From assembly GCA_025057245.1 (NCBI GenBank), contig JANWYC010000009.1:1-15566 (forward strand): a stretch of 15,566 nucleotides of DNA, written 5' to 3'. This document shows positions 1-7,330 of this stretch, in pieces. Under the pieces are notes generated by a model. It was not told where the DNA came from and made no database searches. It worked only from the letters and a program-made list of their open reading frames with translations. Numbering within the stretch: the first letter of the stretch is position 1; the number at the start of each line of letters is the position of its first letter. The position numbers were made by a program, and so were the translations under genes. Source of the stretch: Aquificaceae bacterium (lineage in GTDB: Bacteria; Aquificota; Aquificia; Aquificales; Aquificaceae).

Positions 1-187
1 TGTTAAGCCTGTAAGGATACTCTTTGAGAAAGGCGACCAAGTAAGGGTTATAGAAGGTCCCTTTATGAACTTCTCTGGAACTGTGGAAGAGGTACATCCA
101 GAAAAAGAAAAAGTTGTGGTTTTGGTGAGCATCTTTGGTAGGCTCACGCCAGTGGAGTTAGATTATTCTCAGGTGGAGAAGCTATGA
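1..187 (+). CDS. nusG: NusG, C-terminal KOW domain (5' truncated by window)
   Basis: This is the last 61 codons (frame starting at base 2) of transcription elongation/antitermination factor NusG, which binds RNA polymerase and links it to ribosomal protein S10 or Rho. The visible part is the KOW domain: [14 protein letters not shown], then FSGTVEEV, then [20 protein letters not shown] at the C-terminus, which matches the end of bacterial NusG closely. The N-terminal NGN domain lies upstream of the window. The TGA stop (185-187) overlaps the ATG of the next gene (184-186), so the two are probably translationally coupled. NusG followed by rplK is the normal bacterial order; here another gene intervenes. 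Confidence 0.96.
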   Translation, partial: VKPVRILFEKGDQVRVIEGPFMNFSGTVEEVHPEKEKVVVLVSIFGRLTPVELDYSQVEKL

Positions 188-672
188 GAGAGTGGGTAAG
201 CGGTGTAATAAAGAAGGTCACCCTTGAGGCTATATACAAATTAGTGGAAGAACGCGCTCAGTGGATAGTGGAAAAGCAGGAAAAGGACAAACAGGAACTT
301 CTCACGCATATCCATAGGCTTGAAGAGAAGCAAGAAAAAGATAAGCAGGAGGTTCTTGAAATCATTCAAGAAACTAAACAAGAACTCCTCGCACACATAC
401 ATAGACTTGAAGAGAAGCAAGAAAAGGACAAAAAAGAGCTCCTCGGATACATACACAGACTTGAAGAAAAACGGGAACAAGATAAACGAGAAATTCTGGG
501 AGTTATTCATGAACTAAGGCAAGAGTTTCTCGGATACATTCATAAGATTGAGGATAGGCAAGAGAAGTTTCAGGAGGAGGTAAGGGCTGAGTTCAGGCAT
601 ATAAACCAGAGGTTTGACACTGTGGTGAATATGCTTCTTAGCCTCTCGCTAAGTAAGAGAAAGGAGGAATAG
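184..672 (+). CDS. Coiled-coil protein of unknown function between nusG and rplK
   Basis: This encodes 162 residues that I cannot assign to a characterised family. The protein has no proline or cysteine and is dominated by E, K, Q and R, so it should be one nearly continuous helix. Residues 1-29 form an amphipathic start (WVSGVIKKV, then [14 protein letters not shown]). Residues 30-123 are two tandem 47-residue copies, each built of 18+18+11-residue units of the type [18 protein letters not shown]. Residues 124-152 continue as helix, ending in a hydrophobic [11 protein letters not shown] and a basic KRKEE tail. There is no signal peptide. The start is the ATG overlapping the nusG stop (ATGA); the stop is 1 nt before rplK, whose ribosome-binding site lies in the last codons. 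The nusG–rplK junction normally holds no gene, so this looks like a lineage-specific addition. A transcription or ribosome-related role is only a guess from position. That it is a real gene is fairly sure; its function is unknown. Confidence 0.8.
   Translation: MREWVSGVIKKVTLEAIYKLVEERAQWIVEKQEKDKQELLTHIHRLEEKQEKDKQEVLEIIQETKQELLAHIHRLEEKQEKDKKELLGYIHRLEEKREQDKREILGVIHELRQEFLGYIHKIEDRQEKFQEEVRAEFRHINQRFDTVVNMLLSLSLSKRKEE
271..552 (+). repeat. Two tandem 141-bp coding repeats (47 residues each)
   Basis: Bases 271-411 and 412-552 encode residues 30-76 and 77-123 of the coiled-coil protein. By hand alignment they are identical at about 30 of 47 residues with no gaps. Each copy subdivides as 18+18+11 residues. 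The DNA copies differ at many synonymous sites, so the duplication is not recent. A 20-bp exact direct repeat (319-338 and 406-425), 87 bp apart, corresponds to an alternative 29-residue (18+11) register. Confidence 0.85.
661..667 (+). promoter_or_regulatory. rplK ribosome-binding site inside the preceding gene
   Basis: AAGGAGG lies 6 nt before the rplK ATG (674) and within the final codons (K160-E162) of the coiled-coil gene. Ribosomes finishing that gene pass directly over the rplK initiation region, which makes coupling between the two likely. Confidence 0.8.
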
Positions 673-673
673 T

Positions 674-1108
674 ATGAAAAAGGTAACCGCAAAGGTTGAG
701 CTTATGCTTCCTGCTCAGCAGGCAACGCCGGCGCCCCCTGTTGGACCTGCTCTTGGTCAGCACGGCGTAAACATAATGGAGTTTGTTAAACAGTTTAACG
801 CAGCCAGCAAGGAGTTTGAACCGGGAACTGTGGTGCCCGTAGTCATAACCGTATACCAAGACAGGAGTTTTACCTTTATTCTAAAAACTCCGCCCGTATC
901 TTACCTTTTGAGAAAGGCTGCAAAGGTTCAGAAGGGTTCTTCAGACCCCAAAAAGCAAAAGGTGGGTAAGGTTAGCGTTCAGCAGGTGGAAGAGATAGCC
1001 AGGATAAAATTAAAGGATATGAACACCAAGGACCTTAAGTCTGTCATGAGGCAGGTGGTGGGCACAGCCCGCAGTATGGGTATAGAAGTAGAAGGATGGA
1101 AGGAGTGA
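674..1108 (+). CDS. rplK: 50S ribosomal protein L11
   Basis: L11 binds the GTPase-associated region of 23S rRNA and contacts EF-G, EF-Tu and release factors; in many bacteria it is also needed for RelA activation. The 144 residues are close to the usual ~141. The N-terminal domain has the proline-rich segment [13 protein letters not shown] (residues 17-29), where thiostrepton and micrococcin resistance mutations map in other species, followed by [15 protein letters not shown]. The C-terminal rRNA-binding domain has [15 protein letters not shown] and a [18 protein letters not shown] ending (120-137). The ATG is set by AAGGAGG at 661-667. The next gene, rplA, follows after 4 nt, so the two are co-transcribed. 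Confidence 0.98.
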   Translation: MKKVTAKVELMLPAQQATPAPPVGPALGQHGVNIMEFVKQFNAASKEFEPGTVVPVVITVYQDRSFTFILKTPPVSYLLRKAAKVQKGSSDPKKQKVGKVSVQQVEEIARIKLKDMNTKDLKSVMRQVVGTARSMGIEVEGWKE

Positions 1109-1112
1109 AGCC

Positions 1113-1838
1113 ATGAAGAGAGGTAAAAGATATCAAAAGTGTTTAGAACTCTACGACAAAAACCTGCTTTACAGCGCAGAAAACGCCATACAGATACTGA
1201 AAAAGCTCCATCAGGAGTGTGGTCCTAAGTTTGACCAAACGGTGGAGCTTGCCATGAAGTTGGGTGTGGACCCTAAGTATGCGGACCAGATGGTAAGAGG
1301 GTCTGTGGTTCTGCCCAATGGACTGGGAAGGGAGCTAAAGGTTCTCGTGCTGGCGGAGGGTGAATACCAAAAGATAGCTAAAGAGGCGGGTGCGGACTAC
1401 GTAGGTGGTGAGGACATAATAAACAAAATTGCAAAGGAGGAGTGGGTGGACTACGACGTGGTCATAGCAACTCCAGATATAATGCCAAAGGTGGCAAAGC
1501 TGGGTAAGATTTTAGGTCCAAAAGGTCTTATGCCTAATCCTAAAACGGGCACTGTAACTACCAACCTAAAGCAGGCTATAGAAGAGGCTAAAAAAGGAAG
1601 GGTAGAGTTCAGAGTAGACAAGACGGGTAATATTCACATGCCAGTGGGTAAAATATCCTTTGACGAGCAAAAACTGCTTCAGAATGTATACACAGCCATA
1701 GATGCGGTTGTGAAGGCAAAGCCTTCTGGTGCAAAAGGTCAGTATGTAAGGGGTATAGCCCTGTCTCTTACCATGAGCCCCTCTGTGAAGGTGGATGTGT
1801 CTTCTACTCTTAAAAAGCTTCAAGAGTTGGTAGCATAA
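1113..1838 (+). CDS. rplA: 50S ribosomal protein L1
   Basis: L1 forms the mobile L1 stalk near the E site, where it helps move deacylated tRNA, and it represses its own operon in E. coli by binding the rplK-rplA mRNA. The 241 residues are near the family length. The family signature [15 protein letters not shown] is at 135-149. Other recognisable blocks are [31 protein letters not shown] (about 40-70) and the C-terminal [26 protein letters not shown] at 1100-1105 overlaps the rplK stop and precedes the ATG by 7 nt. The gap to rplJ is only 10 nt. I could not identify an L1-binding mRNA site; if present, it would have to overlap coding sequence. Confidence 0.98.
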   Translation: MKRGKRYQKCLELYDKNLLYSAENAIQILKKLHQECGPKFDQTVELAMKLGVDPKYADQMVRGSVVLPNGLGRELKVLVLAEGEYQKIAKEAGADYVGGEDIINKIAKEEWVDYDVVIATPDIMPKVAKLGKILGPKGLMPNPKTGTVTTNLKQAIEEAKKGRVEFRVDKTGNIHMPVGKISFDEQKLLQNVYTAIDAVVKAKPSGAKGQYVRGIALSLTMSPSVKVDVSSTLKKLQELVA

Positions 1839-1848
1839 GGAGGAATCC

Positions 1849-2382
1849 ATGAGAAGAAACTGGGAACTTAAAGGTCAGATTGCAGACTCTTACAGTGGCA
1901 GGATACAAAGGTCAAGCTTGGTTGTATTCTTTGACTTTACTGGCATTGACGCTCAGGCTATGACAAAGCTCAGGGCAGATGTCAAAGATGCAGAGGGTGA
2001 AGTGCTCGTGGGCAAAAACACACTCTTCTACAGAGCTTTTACCAACACTGTTATGTCAGACCACAGGGAAGTGCTTACTGGACCTACCGCCCTTGCCTTC
2101 GCATACGGAGACCCCGTAAAGGTAGCAAAGGTGATTTTTGACTTTATGAAGGAGGTGGACAAAGACAAGCCCCTTTCCAGAATAAAGGGAGCTTATATGC
2201 AGGGAAGGTTTTTAAAGCCAGCAGATGTTCAAGCCCTTGCGGAGCTTCCACCTAAGGAGGTGCTGGTCTCCAAACTTATGGGAGCTATTCAAGGACCCAT
2301 ATACGCTCTTGTTATGGCTCTCAAGTCTGCACCTCAAAAGCTTGTGCTTACATTAAAAGCGATTGAAGAGAAAAAATCTTAA
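1849..2382 (+). CDS. rplJ: 50S ribosomal protein L10 (stalk base)
   Basis: L10 anchors L7/L12 dimers on the ribosome and binds 23S rRNA next to L11. The 177 residues fit family length. The N-terminal rRNA-binding domain shows [21 protein letters not shown] (about 25-45) and [10 protein letters not shown] (55-64). After [19 protein letters not shown], the protein ends in a long helix (about 149-177), which is the L12-binding segment. In thermophiles such as Thermotoga this helix carries three L12 dimers, and the length here suggests the same, by inference. AAGGAGG (1837-1843) overlaps the rplA stop. The usual structured L10 leader between rplA and rplJ cannot fit in the 10-nt gap. Confidence 0.97.
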   Translation: MRRNWELKGQIADSYSGRIQRSSLVVFFDFTGIDAQAMTKLRADVKDAEGEVLVGKNTLFYRAFTNTVMSDHREVLTGPTALAFAYGDPVKVAKVIFDFMKEVDKDKPLSRIKGAYMQGRFLKPADVQALAELPPKEVLVSKLMGAIQGPIYALVMALKSAPQKLVLTLKAIEEKKS

Positions 2383-2396
2383 AGGAGGTTATAGAT

Positions 2397-2786
2397 ATGG
2401 CAACGCTTACCATTGACGAGATAGTAGAAGCCATAGGGAACATGACCTTGCTTGAGGTCTCTGAGCTTGTGAAAAAGCTGGAGGAAAAGTTTGGCGTGTC
2501 CGCAGCTATGGTGGCGGCAGCCCCAGTGGCAGCCGCAGGAGCACCCGCAGCAGGAGCGCCTGCAGTGGAGGAAAAGACGGAGTTTGACGTCATACTCAAA
2601 GCCGCTGGTGCCAACAAGATAAACGTCATTAAGGTAGTCAGGGAACTTACTGGTCTTGGTCTCAAAGAGGCTAAGGACCTTGTGGAAAGTGCCCCAAAGC
2701 CTGTAAAAGAAGGTGTTTCAAAGGAAGAGGCGGAGAAGATAGCGGCAAAACTAAAGGAAGCTGGCGCGGAGGTAGAGATAAAGTAA
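2397..2786 (+). CDS. rplL: 50S ribosomal protein L7/L12
   Basis: This is the multi-copy stalk protein that recruits translational GTPases. The 129 residues have three parts: an N-terminal dimerisation and L10-binding domain (1-33, [30 protein letters not shown] region); an Ala/Pro/Gly flexible hinge (36-57, [18 protein letters not shown]); and a C-terminal factor-binding domain (about 60-129) with the conserved [24 protein letters not shown] helix-turn-helix face. AAAGGAGG (2381-2388) overlaps the rplJ stop and lies 8 nt before the ATG. It is the last gene of the operon and is followed by a strong terminator. The hinge DNA is locally GC-rich and repetitive. Confidence 0.98.
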   Translation: MATLTIDEIVEAIGNMTLLEVSELVKKLEEKFGVSAAMVAAAPVAAAGAPAAGAPAVEEKTEFDVILKAAGANKINVIKVVRELTGLGLKEAKDLVESAPKPVKEGVSKEEAEKIAAKLKEAGAEVEIK

Positions 2787-2822
2787 GTTATGCTCTTGCT
2801 AAATACATACGCCAAAATGGTG

Positions 2823-2853
2823 ACCCCCTGTCCTACAGGGGGTATTTTGTTTT
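2823..2853 (+). terminator. Intrinsic terminator after rplL
   Basis: ACCCCCTGT (2823-2831) pairs perfectly with ACAGGGGGT (2835-2843) around a CCT loop, giving a 9-bp stem with five G-C pairs in a row at its base. It is followed by TATTTTGTTTT. This is a textbook Rho-independent terminator. It separates the ribosomal-protein operon from rpoBC, which in E. coli are only partly separated by an attenuator. The reverse strand lacks an adjacent T tract of comparable quality, so it is directional. Confidence 0.92.
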
Positions 2854-2862
2854 AATTCACAG

Positions 2863-2891
2863 TTGACATGGTCTGTTGTTTTGCTTATAAT
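2863..2891 (+). promoter_or_regulatory. Exact-consensus sigma-70 promoter for rpoB
   Basis: TTGACA (2863-2868), a 17-nt spacer and TATAAT (2886-2891) match the housekeeping consensus at all 12 positions. Transcription would start near 2898-2901, leaving a leader of only about 23-26 nt before the rpoB ATG. The terminator's T-rich tail lies immediately upstream and could act as an UP-like AT-rich element (inference). The rpoB ribosome-binding site (GAGGG at 2911-2915) is weaker than the AAGGAGG sites of neighbouring genes, so strong transcription may be offset by moderate initiation. Confidence 0.92.
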
Positions 2892-2923
2892 ACCAGGTTT
2901 ACACTAAAGCGAGGGCTGAAGGT

Positions 2924-5900
2924 ATGAGAAAAAATATCCCGCTACCAAGAAAGTTCTTTGGTAGAAAAAAAGAGCTTGTTAGCCCACCTCATTTACTGTT
3001 TCTTCCAAAAGAATCCTTTGAATCCTTCCTGCAGTTTTACACACCACCAGAGAAGAGGGAGCAAAAGGGTTTAGAGTACGTCTTTTCCACTTCTTTTCCT
3101 TTTAAGGACCCTGACGAGAAGATAACACTTGAATACTTAGGCTATGAAGTAGGAGATTGGGAATGTAACAAGTGCGGTTATAAGGCTTACACAGACCAGA
3201 GCTTTTTAGCAGGCTACGGTGTTAAGTGTCCCAAGTGTGGAAATTTGCTCGTTTACAAAGAAAAATACACAGAGGAAGAGTGCAAAATAAAGGGCTTTAC
3301 ATACGCAGTGCCTATTAGGGTAATGGTAAGACTTAGGACAAAGACGAAAAAAGGTGAGAAGTACGGCGAGCCAAAAAAGGTCTACTTTGGCGAACTGCCT
3401 ATGATGACCAAGGTGGGCTCTTTTATCATAAACGGTAGTGAAAGGATTGTGGTAAATCAGCTCATAAGGTCTCCGGGCGTCTTCTTTGAAGAGAAGGAAG
3501 AGCGTCAGAAAGAGAACACCATAATAAGAATCGTATACAGGGCGAGCATCATACCCGACAAGGGTCCAAGAGTAGAGTTTGAGCTTTCCAGTGCTACGGA
3601 TGTGCTGTCTTCTCGTATAGACAGGAAAAAGGTGGGTAATACCTACATACTTAGGGCGTTAGGGCTCGAAACCGCCTATGACATCCTAAAACACTTTTAC
3701 CCAGACACTAGAGCTCTCTTTGTACAGGAAGGGAGGATATACGATAGGAAAACCGGAGAGGAATACACGCTTGACGACCTTGAGAGCTTCTATCTCTTTG
3801 CGGTGCTTAGATACAAAGCTCGTGTAGAAGAAAGGGGAACGGAGGAAGAGTACATTGAGGAAAGGTTTATAGAAGACCTCTCCCAGATGGAAAGGCTTTT
3901 AAAGGACGACAGGATAAAGATAGAGCTAATATCTGCGGTGCCAAAGGAAAGCTCCGTTAAAAGCCCATACGGAAAAATTCTTGTAGACACTTTAATAGCA
4001 GAGACAGCACCTAAAGACCAAGATAAAAGAAGCCCGCTTAAAATACCCGTCAGGTTTAGCTTTAGGGACTACGCTCTGGTAGACATATACAAAAAGCTTA
4101 GAGCGGTAGAGCCTATGGTAATGGAGCTGGAACACCTTATTAGCAGGGCAAGGTCTCACTTTGACCTTTACTTTAAAGACCTTACCAGATACGACCTTTC
4201 TCGGGTAGGAAGGGTAAAGCTTAATGCCAAGGTTCACAGAATTCCAAAGGAGTTAAAGCCGGCGGACTTGGAGAGGCTTCATCATCTCCCCCCCCTTGCT
4301 CTTGGAGAGAGCGTGGAAGGATACAAGGCGGGCACTCTTGTTACAGAAAGCGTGCTATCTGAAGTCTTCAAACACAGGCAAAGCGTAAAGGTCAAGAACT
4401 ACACAGAGGATGACGCCAGATTTCTAAGCGTTCTTGATTTGGTAAATACTATAAAGTATTTGATAAACCTTAGATACGGAAGGGAGAAGAAGGATGACAT
4501 AGCATATCTGGGCAACAGGCGAATAAGGGCTGTGGGTGAGCTTTTGGAAAATCAGGCGCGTATGGGCATAGCCCGTATGGAGAAGTTTTTCAGGGATAGA
4601 TGCACCGTGGCAAATCCAGAAGACCCCAACCTTAAGCCTCAGGACCTTCTAAACCCCAGATATCTTACTAGCGCCATATACGATTTTCTAAAAGGCGGTA
4701 TGCTTTCCCAGTATTTGGACAACGCCAACCCGCTCTCTGCTATGACTCACAAAAGGAGGCTATCCGCCCTCGGTCCTGGAGGTCTTACCAGAGAAAGTGC
4801 CAAGTTTGAAATAAGGGACGTGCATCCCTCTCATTACGGAAGGATATGCCCCATAGAAACGCCAGAGGGTCAGAACATAGGTTTGGTTACATCGCTGACG
4901 GTTTACGCCCAGACCAACGAATACGGCTTTATAGTAACGCCCTACAGAAGGGTTGAGAAGGGTAAGGTGACGGACAAGGTAGATTACTTAGCCGCTTACG
5001 AAGAGGAAAACTTTGTCATAGCCCAGTATACACCTACAGATGAAGAGGGTAGAATACTCAGCGACAGGGTTTATGCCAGATATAAAAACGATATACAAAT
5101 TGTCAGAGCGGAGCAAGTCCACTACATGGACGTATCCCCCAAACAGGTAATATCCGTGTCCGCCTCTCTTATACCCTTCCTTGAGCATGACGATGCTAAC
5201 AGAGCTCTGATGGGTTCTAACATGCAAAGGCAGGCAGTTCCCCTCATGTTTACCTCCTCACCCCTCGTTGGCACTGGTATGGAGAAGAAAGTGGCTTTTG
5301 ACAGCGGTGCGGTGGTGCTGGCGGAGAGGGGTGGTTATGTGGAGGAGGTGGATTCCAAAAGGATAATAATCAGAGTAAACCCCGAAGAGGTAAACCTGTC
5401 AGACCCTACAGACCTTGGGATAGACGTTTACGAGCTCAAGAAGTTCGAAAGAACCAACCAAAACACCTGTGTTAACCAAAGACCTCTGGTGGTAAAAGGT
5501 CAAAAGGTTCAGAAGGGAGACCTCTTGGCGGACGGACAGTCCACTTACAGGGGTGAGCTTGCCTTAGGCAAAAACGTGTTGGTTGCCTTCATGCCCTGGA
5601 GAGGTTACAACTTTGAAGACGCCATAGTCATATCAGAAAGGTTGGTAAAAGAGGATGTTTACACTTCCATACACATAGAAGAGCTTGAATTGGAAGCCAG
5701 AGAGACCAAGATAGGCAACGAGGAAATAACCCGTCAAATACCAGGTGTGCCAGAAAGAGCTCTAGCTCACTTGGATGAGTTTGGCATAGTTAAAATAGGC
5801 ACATACGTAAAACCTGGAGACATACTAGTAGGTAAGGTCACGCCCAAGGGAGAGACTCAGCTAACGCCCGAGGAGAAGCTCCTTCAGGCTATATTCGGTG

Positions 5901-7330
5901 AAAAGTCAAGGGATGTTAAGGACTCTTCCCTCAGATGTCCACCGGGCGTGGAAGGTATGGTGGTGGATGTGAAGGTTTTTGCCAGAAAGACAGGTGAAAG
6001 AAAGAACTACCTTGTGGAGCACGTGGAGAGAATGGAGAAAGAGGAATTAGAGAGAGAACTGGAAAAGAGAAAGAGGCTAATAGTCGAAGGCAGGAACAGT
6101 GTGGTAAAAAGTTTGGTGCTTGGTAGAACTTTGGATAAGGAAATAACCGTAAGAAAAAAGACTTACGGACCAGGCACGGTAGTAGACGAGCAGGTCTTTG
6201 ATGCACTGCTTAACTACATCGTAACAAAACCAGAGAACTTGTTTGATGACCAAGAGCTGTGTCAGAAGATAAGCGAGGCAAGGGAGAGAGCGCGCTCCCA
6301 AGTGGAAATGATATCCAAAATCTACGAGGAGAAGATAAACTCCGTAGGTAAAAAGAGCGAGCTACCTTCTGGTGTTCACACGCTGGTTAAGGTTTACATA
6401 GCTCAGAAGAGGAAGATAAAGGTGGGGGACAAAATGGCAGGTCGTCACGGAAACAAGGGCGTAATATCGGTGATTCTTCCTGTGGAAGAGATGCCATTTC
6501 TTGAAGATGGCACGCCCGTGGACATAGTTCTCAACCCTCTGGGCGTTCCTTCTCGTATGAATGTGGGACAGATACTTGAAACTCACTTAGGTTGGGCGTC
6601 TAAGGAGCTGGGCAAAAAACTCAGGGAAATGTCGGAGGAGGGCGCAGATAGAAAGGAGATAGTAGACTTTCTCATGGATATCTATGGCGTGGGTGATGTG
6701 GGTGAGGAAAACAGAAAGTACCTAGAAGATTTCCTGCAAAGCCTTGATGAGGAAGACTTTAGGGAGTTAATAGAGCTTTACGGTGAGATGGGTGTACCCA
6801 TGGCAACACCTGTCTTTGAGGGTGCCAATGAGGAGCACATAAAAGAGCTTCTAAAAATGGCAGATCTTCCAGAGGATGGAAAAACGGTTCTGTATGACGG
6901 TAGGACGGGTGAGCCTTTTGACATGAGAGTGACGGTGGGCTACATGCACATGCTCAAGCTTATACACATGGTGGACGACAAGATTCACGCAAGGAGCACT
7001 GGACCATACTCTTTGGTTACTCAGCAACCTCTGGGTGGAAGAGCTCAGTTCGGTGGTCAGAGGTTGGGTGAGATGGAGGTTTGGGCTTTGGAAGCTCACG
7101 GCGCAGCTCACACCCTCCAGGAGATGCTTACGGTTAAGTCTGACGACATAGAAGGAAGGACCAAGGTTTACGAATCCATAGTAAAGGGTAAATACATGTA
7201 TCAGCCTGGTGTGCCAGAGTCTTTCAGAGTTCTGGTGCGCGAGCTGAAGGCGCTTGGTCTTGATGTAAAGTGTGAGGACGGGGCTGGTATGCCTTGCGAC
7301 CATGTAGAAATTGAGGAGGAACAGCCATGA
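2924..7330 (+). CDS. rpoB: RNA polymerase beta subunit
   Basis: The beta subunit is 1468 residues, the Aquifex-like size and longer than E. coli's 1342. Active-site lysines are in [12 protein letters not shown] (K1170 and K1178, equal to E. coli K1065/K1073). The rifampicin-pocket segment is at 593-616 ([12 protein letters not shown] through [13 protein letters not shown]), followed by [18 protein letters not shown] at 637-654. An insertion between two conserved N-terminal beta blocks contains CNKC (81-84) and CPKC (102-105), a zinc-ribbon-like pair. A second apparent insertion spans about 437-495, and a large one about 1022-1148 precedes the active-site block, at the same place as the proteobacterial SI2-type insertion. 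The C-terminus ([24 protein letters not shown], 1371-1394) is canonical. The stop overlaps the rpoC ATG (ATGA). Codon 456-457 lies in a run of eight C's. Confidence 0.99.
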   Translation: MRKNIPLPRKFFGRKKELVSPPHLLFLPKESFESFLQFYTPPEKREQKGLEYVFSTSFPFKDPDEKITLEYLGYEVGDWECNKCGYKAYTDQSFLAGYGVKCPKCGNLLVYKEKYTEEECKIKGFTYAVPIRVMVRLRTKTKKGEKYGEPKKVYFGELPMMTKVGSFIINGSERIVVNQLIRSPGVFFEEKEERQKENTIIRIVYRASIIPDKGPRVEFELSSATDVLSSRIDRKKVGNTYILRALGLETAYDILKHFYPDTRALFVQEGRIYDRKTGEEYTLDDLESFYLFAVLRYKARVEERGTEEEYIEERFIEDLSQMERLLKDDRIKIELISAVPKESSVKSPYGKILVDTLIAETAPKDQDKRSPLKIPVRFSFRDYALVDIYKKLRAVEPMVMELEHLISRARSHFDLYFKDLTRYDLSRVGRVKLNAKVHRIPKELKPADLERLHHLPPLALGESVEGYKAGTLVTESVLSEVFKHRQSVKVKNYTEDDARFLSVLDLVNTIKYLINLRYGREKKDDIAYLGNRRIRAVGELLENQARMGIARMEKFFRDRCTVANPEDPNLKPQDLLNPRYLTSAIYDFLKGGMLSQYLDNANPLSAMTHKRRLSALGPGGLTRESAKFEIRDVHPSHYGRICPIETPEGQNIGLVTSLTVYAQTNEYGFIVTPYRRVEKGKVTDKVDYLAAYEEENFVIAQYTPTDEEGRILSDRVYARYKNDIQIVRAEQVHYMDVSPKQVISVSASLIPFLEHDDANRALMGSNMQRQAVPLMFTSSPLVGTGMEKKVAFDSGAVVLAERGGYVEEVDSKRIIIRVNPEEVNLSDPTDLGIDVYELKKFERTNQNTCVNQRPLVVKGQKVQKGDLLADGQSTYRGELALGKNVLVAFMPWRGYNFEDAIVISERLVKEDVYTSIHIEELELEARETKIGNEEITRQIPGVPERALAHLDEFGIVKIGTYVKPGDILVGKVTPKGETQLTPEEKLLQAIFGEKSRDVKDSSLRCPPGVEGMVVDVKVFARKTGERKNYLVEHVERMEKEELERELEKRKRLIVEGRNSVVKSLVLGRTLDKEITVRKKTYGPGTVVDEQVFDALLNYIVTKPENLFDDQELCQKISEARERARSQVEMISKIYEEKINSVGKKSELPSGVHTLVKVYIAQKRKIKVGDKMAGRHGNKGVISVILPVEEMPFLEDGTPVDIVLNPLGVPSRMNVGQILETHLGWASKELGKKLREMSEEGADRKEIVDFLMDIYGVGDVGEENRKYLEDFLQSLDEEDFRELIELYGEMGVPMATPVFEGANEEHIKELLKMADLPEDGKTVLYDGRTGEPFDMRVTVGYMHMLKLIHMVDDKIHARSTGPYSLVTQQPLGGRAQFGGQRLGEMEVWALEAHGAAHTLQEMLTVKSDDIEGRTKVYESIVKGKYMYQPGVPESFRVLVRELKALGLDVKCEDGAGMPCDHVEIEEEQP
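3158..3265 (+). other. Zinc-ribbon-like insertion in RpoB
   Basis: Residues 79-114 of RpoB contain C81-X2-C84 and C102-X2-C105 separated by 17 residues, each pair followed by G ([16 protein letters not shown]), the standard treble-clef/zinc-ribbon knuckle pattern. In E. coli the flanking sequence runs directly from LQYVSYRLGEP to the VQEC-QIRGVTYSAPLRV block. Here the equivalents ([11 protein letters not shown] and [17 protein letters not shown]) are pushed apart by this module. That it is an insertion rests on my recall of E. coli and Thermus beta; zinc binding is inferred from the cysteine spacing. Confidence 0.75.

Noticed and set aside
320..517. Alternative-frame 65-residue ORF ([12 protein letters not shown]...) inside the coiled-coil gene
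   Set aside because: Lysine/serine-rich by-product of the purine-rich repeats in the main frame; no ribosome-binding site and no independent support.
614..643. TTGACA at 614-619 as a promoter for rplK
   Set aside because: Nothing resembling a -10 hexamer occurs 16-18 nt downstream (CTTAGC region).
1478..1483. TATAAT inside rplA
   Set aside because: No matching -35 upstream and coding constraint (D-I-M) explains it.
2348..2815. Minus-strand 155-residue Ser/Ala-rich ORF opposite rplL
   Set aside because: A shadow of the Ala/Lys/Glu-rich L7/L12 gene; low-complexity composition and no ribosome-binding site.
2790..2855. 21-codon ORF (MLLLNTYAKM...) after rplL
   Set aside because: It runs through the terminator stem, has no well-spaced ribosome-binding site, and its composition is just that of the intergenic region.
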